A stretch of 64,000 nt of DNA, taken from assembly GCA_020638905.1 (NCBI GenBank), contig JACKHP010000002.1:1-64000 (forward strand), in the 5' to 3' direction. The DNA is from Planctomycetota bacterium. Lineage in GTDB: Bacteria > Planctomycetota > B15-G4. A model generated the notes under the pieces. It did not search any database and had not been told where the DNA came from. It worked only from the letters and a program-made list of their open reading frames with translations. The position numbers and the translations under genes were made by a program. Positions 61,625 to 64,000 of this stretch are shown in pieces (the stretch's first letter is position 1; the number at the start of each line of letters is the position of its first letter).

Positions 61625-63208
61625 CTACGGACTCACCTCGAGCCACGTCCCGTTCGTGAGCGCGACCTTCGGTGCGACCGGCAGGCCCGGGTCGACGGTG
61701 AGCACCTGCACGTAGACGCGCGTGCCGATGCCGAGCGCCCCGAGCGCGGCGCCGCTCACGGGCAGGACGAGCGTGCCGTCGCACACCGACGGATCGCCCG
61801 AACCGTGGCTCGTCGCGGCCGGCAGCGCGGCCCACGGAGGCGACACGAGCAGCGTCCCGCCGAGACCCGGCAGCGCGGCCGGGAACAGGCCCAGGAGCAC
61901 GAGCGCAGGCTGGTCGATCTGGAGCGCGCCGGCCTGCACGACGAGTCCCGCGCCGCCGGCGGCCGGCGAACCGCTGGCCGTGAGCGAGGGCGTGCAACCC
62001 AGCGAGTCGACCTTCGCGGCGCCGTACTCCGCCAGCAGCACGTGGCTCTCGCCGGCCTGGATCTGTCCCGTGCTGTAGTCGCCGCTCCACGCATCGGGGT
62101 AGCCGTCGCCGTTCGTGTCGGCCAGCATGACGTGCAGCGTCTGCAGCGTGGTCGGCAGGGTCTTGGCCAGCGCGAACGTCCCGGCGCCGCCGTTGCGGTA
62201 GAGACGCATGGCGTACGACGAGCCCGAGGTGGCGAGCAGGTCGACGTCGCCGTCGAGGTCGAGGTCGCCGCCCACGATGCCCTTCGTGTAGTACCCGGGA
62301 CTCAGCGTGGCGCCCGCCGTGAAATGCCCCGTGCCGTCGTTCATCAGCAGCGGCAGCGAGTACTTGTTGCCGGACGCGAGGTCGACGTCACCGTCGCCGT
62401 CGAGGTCGGCCTGGGCGAGTCCCGAGGCGTAGAGACCCGAGTTGTACTGCGTGCCCGAGGGGACGAAGCTGCCGTCCGCGCGCCCGAACGCGACGTCGAC
62501 CTTCGAGGCCGAGACGTAGCCACCGAGTTCGGCCACGTCGATTTGTCCGTCGCCGTCGAAGTCGGCCGCCACGAGACGGTGTGCCGGCTGCGGGAGTTCG
62601 GACGTGGGCGCCAGGACGAGCCCGCCGCGTCCGTCGCCGAAGGCCACGGCGACGCCGCCGGTGTAGCTGCCCGACGGGAGGATGTGCTCGGAGATCCCGA
62701 CGATCACGTCGGGCAGCCCGTCGGCGTCGACGTCGTGGGCGATCACGGCCACCACCGTGTAGTCGGCGCCCGCGAGGGAGATCGGCGTCGTCGCCGAGAA
62801 GCTCGCCGCGCCGTCGTTGAGCAGCACGCGCAGCGACTTGTCGCAGCCCACCACGAGGTCGACGTCCCCGTCGCCGTCGAGGTCGACCGGCGCCACGGCC
62901 TCGGGCGTGCCGGTCACGACGATCGCCTGCGGGACGAACGCGCCCGCGGCGTCCTGCATGAAGACGCGCACGCGGTTGCCGTACAGGTCGACGGCGATCA
63001 CGTCGAGGTCGCCGTCCCCGTCGAGGTCGGCCGACGCGAGATCGGACACGCCGCCTCCCGCCTGCAACGACGTCATGCCGTAGTCGATCAGCAGCGCGTG
63101 TTCGTCGGGGAGCGGTTGCGCCGCGATCGACGAGGCGGCGAGGACGAGTGCCAGGCCGCAGCCGATCGGGCGGGCGAGGCGGACACGATCAGAAGCACAC
63201 GGGGACAT
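61625..63208 (-). CDS. Secreted FG-GAP/VCBS protein with shared C-terminal domain
   Basis: A 527-residue product with a signal peptide ending SSIAAQ. Seven propeller blades carry calcium loops D-x-D-G-D-x-D (ADLDGDGDLDV, VDLDGDGDVDL, ADFDGDGQIDV, DTNGDGYPDA). The last ~115 residues form the shared C-terminal domain (PAALPGLGGTLLV...VYVQVLTVDPGLPVAPKVALTNG). An extracellular adhesin-like role is plausible. The start is ATG at 63208. Confidence 0.75.
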   Translation of the reverse strand: MSPCASDRVRLARPIGCGLALVLAASSIAAQPLPDEHALLIDYGMTSLQAGGGVSDLASADLDGDGDLDVIAVDLYGNRVRVFMQDAAGAFVPQAIVVTGTPEAVAPVDLDGDGDVDLVVGCDKSLRVLLNDGAASFSATTPISLAGADYTVVAVIAHDVDADGLPDVIVGISEHILPSGSYTGGVAVAFGDGRGGLVLAPTSELPQPAHRLVAADFDGDGQIDVAELGGYVSASKVDVAFGRADGSFVPSGTQYNSGLYASGLAQADLDGDGDVDLASGNKYSLPLLMNDGTGHFTAGATLSPGYYTKGIVGGDLDLDGDVDLLATSGSSYAMRLYRNGGAGTFALAKTLPTTLQTLHVMLADTNGDGYPDAWSGDYSTGQIQAGESHVLLAEYGAAKVDSLGCTPSLTASGSPAAGGAGLVVQAGALQIDQPALVLLGLFPAALPGLGGTLLVSPPWAALPAATSHGSGDPSVCDGTLVLPVSGAALGALGIGTRVYVQVLTVDPGLPVAPKVALTNGTWLEVSP

Positions 63209-63335
63209 GGTCGGGACTCCGATCCGGGGGGCGTCGTGGGAGGCTCGGGGATCACACGCCATCGTGCGCCCGCGACGATCTCGGGAGGCGTGACACCCCC
63301 GTCACCGCGAGACGTCGTCGCGCACTCTCGCGACG

Positions 63336-64000
63336 TCAGTGCGCCGCGTCGGACGCCGCGTCGCGCGCGCGTTCGAGCTCGTCCACGAGGGCGCGCAGCC
63401 CCTCGGCGGTGGACGGATCGTCGCGCAGACCGTCGAACGGCGCCCCGCGCAGCACGTCCGGATCGGCGAGGCCGCGCTGCACCGCCGTACGCACGAGGGC
63501 GAAGGCGGTGGCGCGCCACGCCGCCGCCTGCGCGACGTCGTCCGTCGCTCCCGCGCAGCGCAGCAGCAGCACCGCGGCCAGGCGTGCGTCGTCGGGATCG
63601 CGCGGATCGACGTCGGCCAGCGCCTCGGCCTGTTCGGCCGCCAGCTCGACCTCGCCGAGCTCGAGCGCGGTGAGCACCAGGAACCAGCGCGTGTTGCGCT
63701 CGTAGAGCGTCCACTCCGACTGGGCGGGATCGGCGGCGCGCGCGGTGCGCACCGCGTCGAGGGCCGCCAGCAGGTCGTCGCGCGCCTCCGCGGGACGTCC
63801 CAGCTCGCGCAGCAACGACGCGCGGTTCACGAGCGTCGCCCCGCGCTTGGCCGCGAAGTCGGGGACGCCGGGCGCGTCGCGCGACAGATCGTCCAGCAGT
63901 TCCGCCGCCGCCGCCGCCTGCCGCAGCGCCTCCTCGGGACGTCCCAGCTCGTCGAGCACGATGGCGTGGTTCGAGTACGCCGTCGCCAGCAGCGAGCGCG
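63336..64000 (-). CDS. TPR-rich C-terminal part of a protein, cut by window edge
   Basis: 221 residues visible, with the N-terminus beyond the right edge. Helical repeats of TPR type (LLATAYSNHAIVLDELGRPEEAL, TLVNRASLLRELGRPAEARDDL, LTALELGEVELAAEQAEAL) end in ADPDVLRGAPFDGLRDDP. That ending is common at the C-terminus of planctomycete Ser/Thr kinases. Kinase identity is likely but not shown here. It has the same orientation as the preceding secreted protein gene. Confidence 0.65.
   Translation of the reverse strand, partial: RSLLATAYSNHAIVLDELGRPEEALRQAAAAAELLDDLSRDAPGVPDFAAKRGATLVNRASLLRELGRPAEARDDLLAALDAVRTARAADPAQSEWTLYERNTRWFLVLTALELGEVELAAEQAEALADVDPRDPDDARLAAVLLLRCAGATDDVAQAAAWRATAFALVRTAVQRGLADPDVLRGAPFDGLRDDPSTAEGLRALVDELERARDAASDAAH

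Noticed and set aside
61805..63673. Plus-strand open frame antisense to the FG-GAP protein gene
   Set aside because: Repeated Asp-rich calcium loops on the minus strand force a repetitive antisense frame. No domain is seen.

Overview
The window is a very GC-rich (about 70%) chromosomal segment, packed with genes in short directons. Several features point to a deep-branching, high-GC planctomycete. These are an ECF sigma factor directly upstream of a giant Ser/Thr kinase with a TPR-rich sensor half (19288-23692), many secreted FG-GAP and beta-propeller proteins, numerous lipoproteins, and a family of secreted proteins sharing a C-terminal domain (50761-63208). The assignment is an inference from gene content; no rRNA or tRNA lies in the window to anchor it.

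Layout: 1-3162 carries the start of aspartate-semialdehyde dehydrogenase, a lipase-maturation-factor-like membrane protein and a CpsD-type ATPase. 3555-5526 is a two-gene cytoskeletal unit, a coiled-coil protein followed by a MamK-like actin. 5661-8973 holds two 763-bp direct repeats of the same orientation that bracket a cation/proton antiporter fused to a PTS EIIA domain. 9026-11235 is a radical SAM/SPASM protein coupled to a family 2 glycosyltransferase. 11247-14067 (minus) has a COG3014-like lipoprotein, an LpoB-like lipoprotein and an isolated tandem-BMC shell-like protein. 14136-17718 is a tight plus-strand operon of a lipoprotein, aminopeptidase P and a kynureninase-like enzyme.

17813-29731 contains a secreted Ig-like protein, the kinase and sigma factor pair, two paralogous lipoproteins flanking tryptophan 2,3-dioxygenase, an MscS channel and a benzoate-CoA-ligase-family enzyme. 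29715-32155 is a lower-GC islet of small orphan genes, including a PD-(D/E)XK-like protein. 32183-42144 is a mix of lipoproteins, creatininase and NTF2-like genes, TPR and TerB-like proteins, a hybrid histidine kinase and an FG-GAP/ASPIC protein. 42427-44252 is an ArsR-AHSA1-membrane protein-DUF4287 operon. 44332-47564 is a run of four translationally coupled, mutually homologous membrane proteins of unknown function, all ending in the same Cys-Phe-Gly-Ala-Pro motif.

47693-64000 includes YceH, a DUF2167 membrane protein, an NsrR-like regulator with a globin and a candidate operator between them, HtpG, several secreted proteins and the C-terminal part of a TPR protein cut by the window edge.

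Functional links that can be read: NO sensing and detoxification (54360-55366), two steps of tryptophan catabolism (16531 and 24928), extracytoplasmic signalling (sigma factor/kinase, hybrid kinase), and envelope biology (LpoB/COG3014, many lipoproteins). The best candidates for undescribed biology are the MamK-like/coiled-coil pair, the 763-bp structured repeats, the isolated BMC protein and the four-paralogue CFGAP membrane array.
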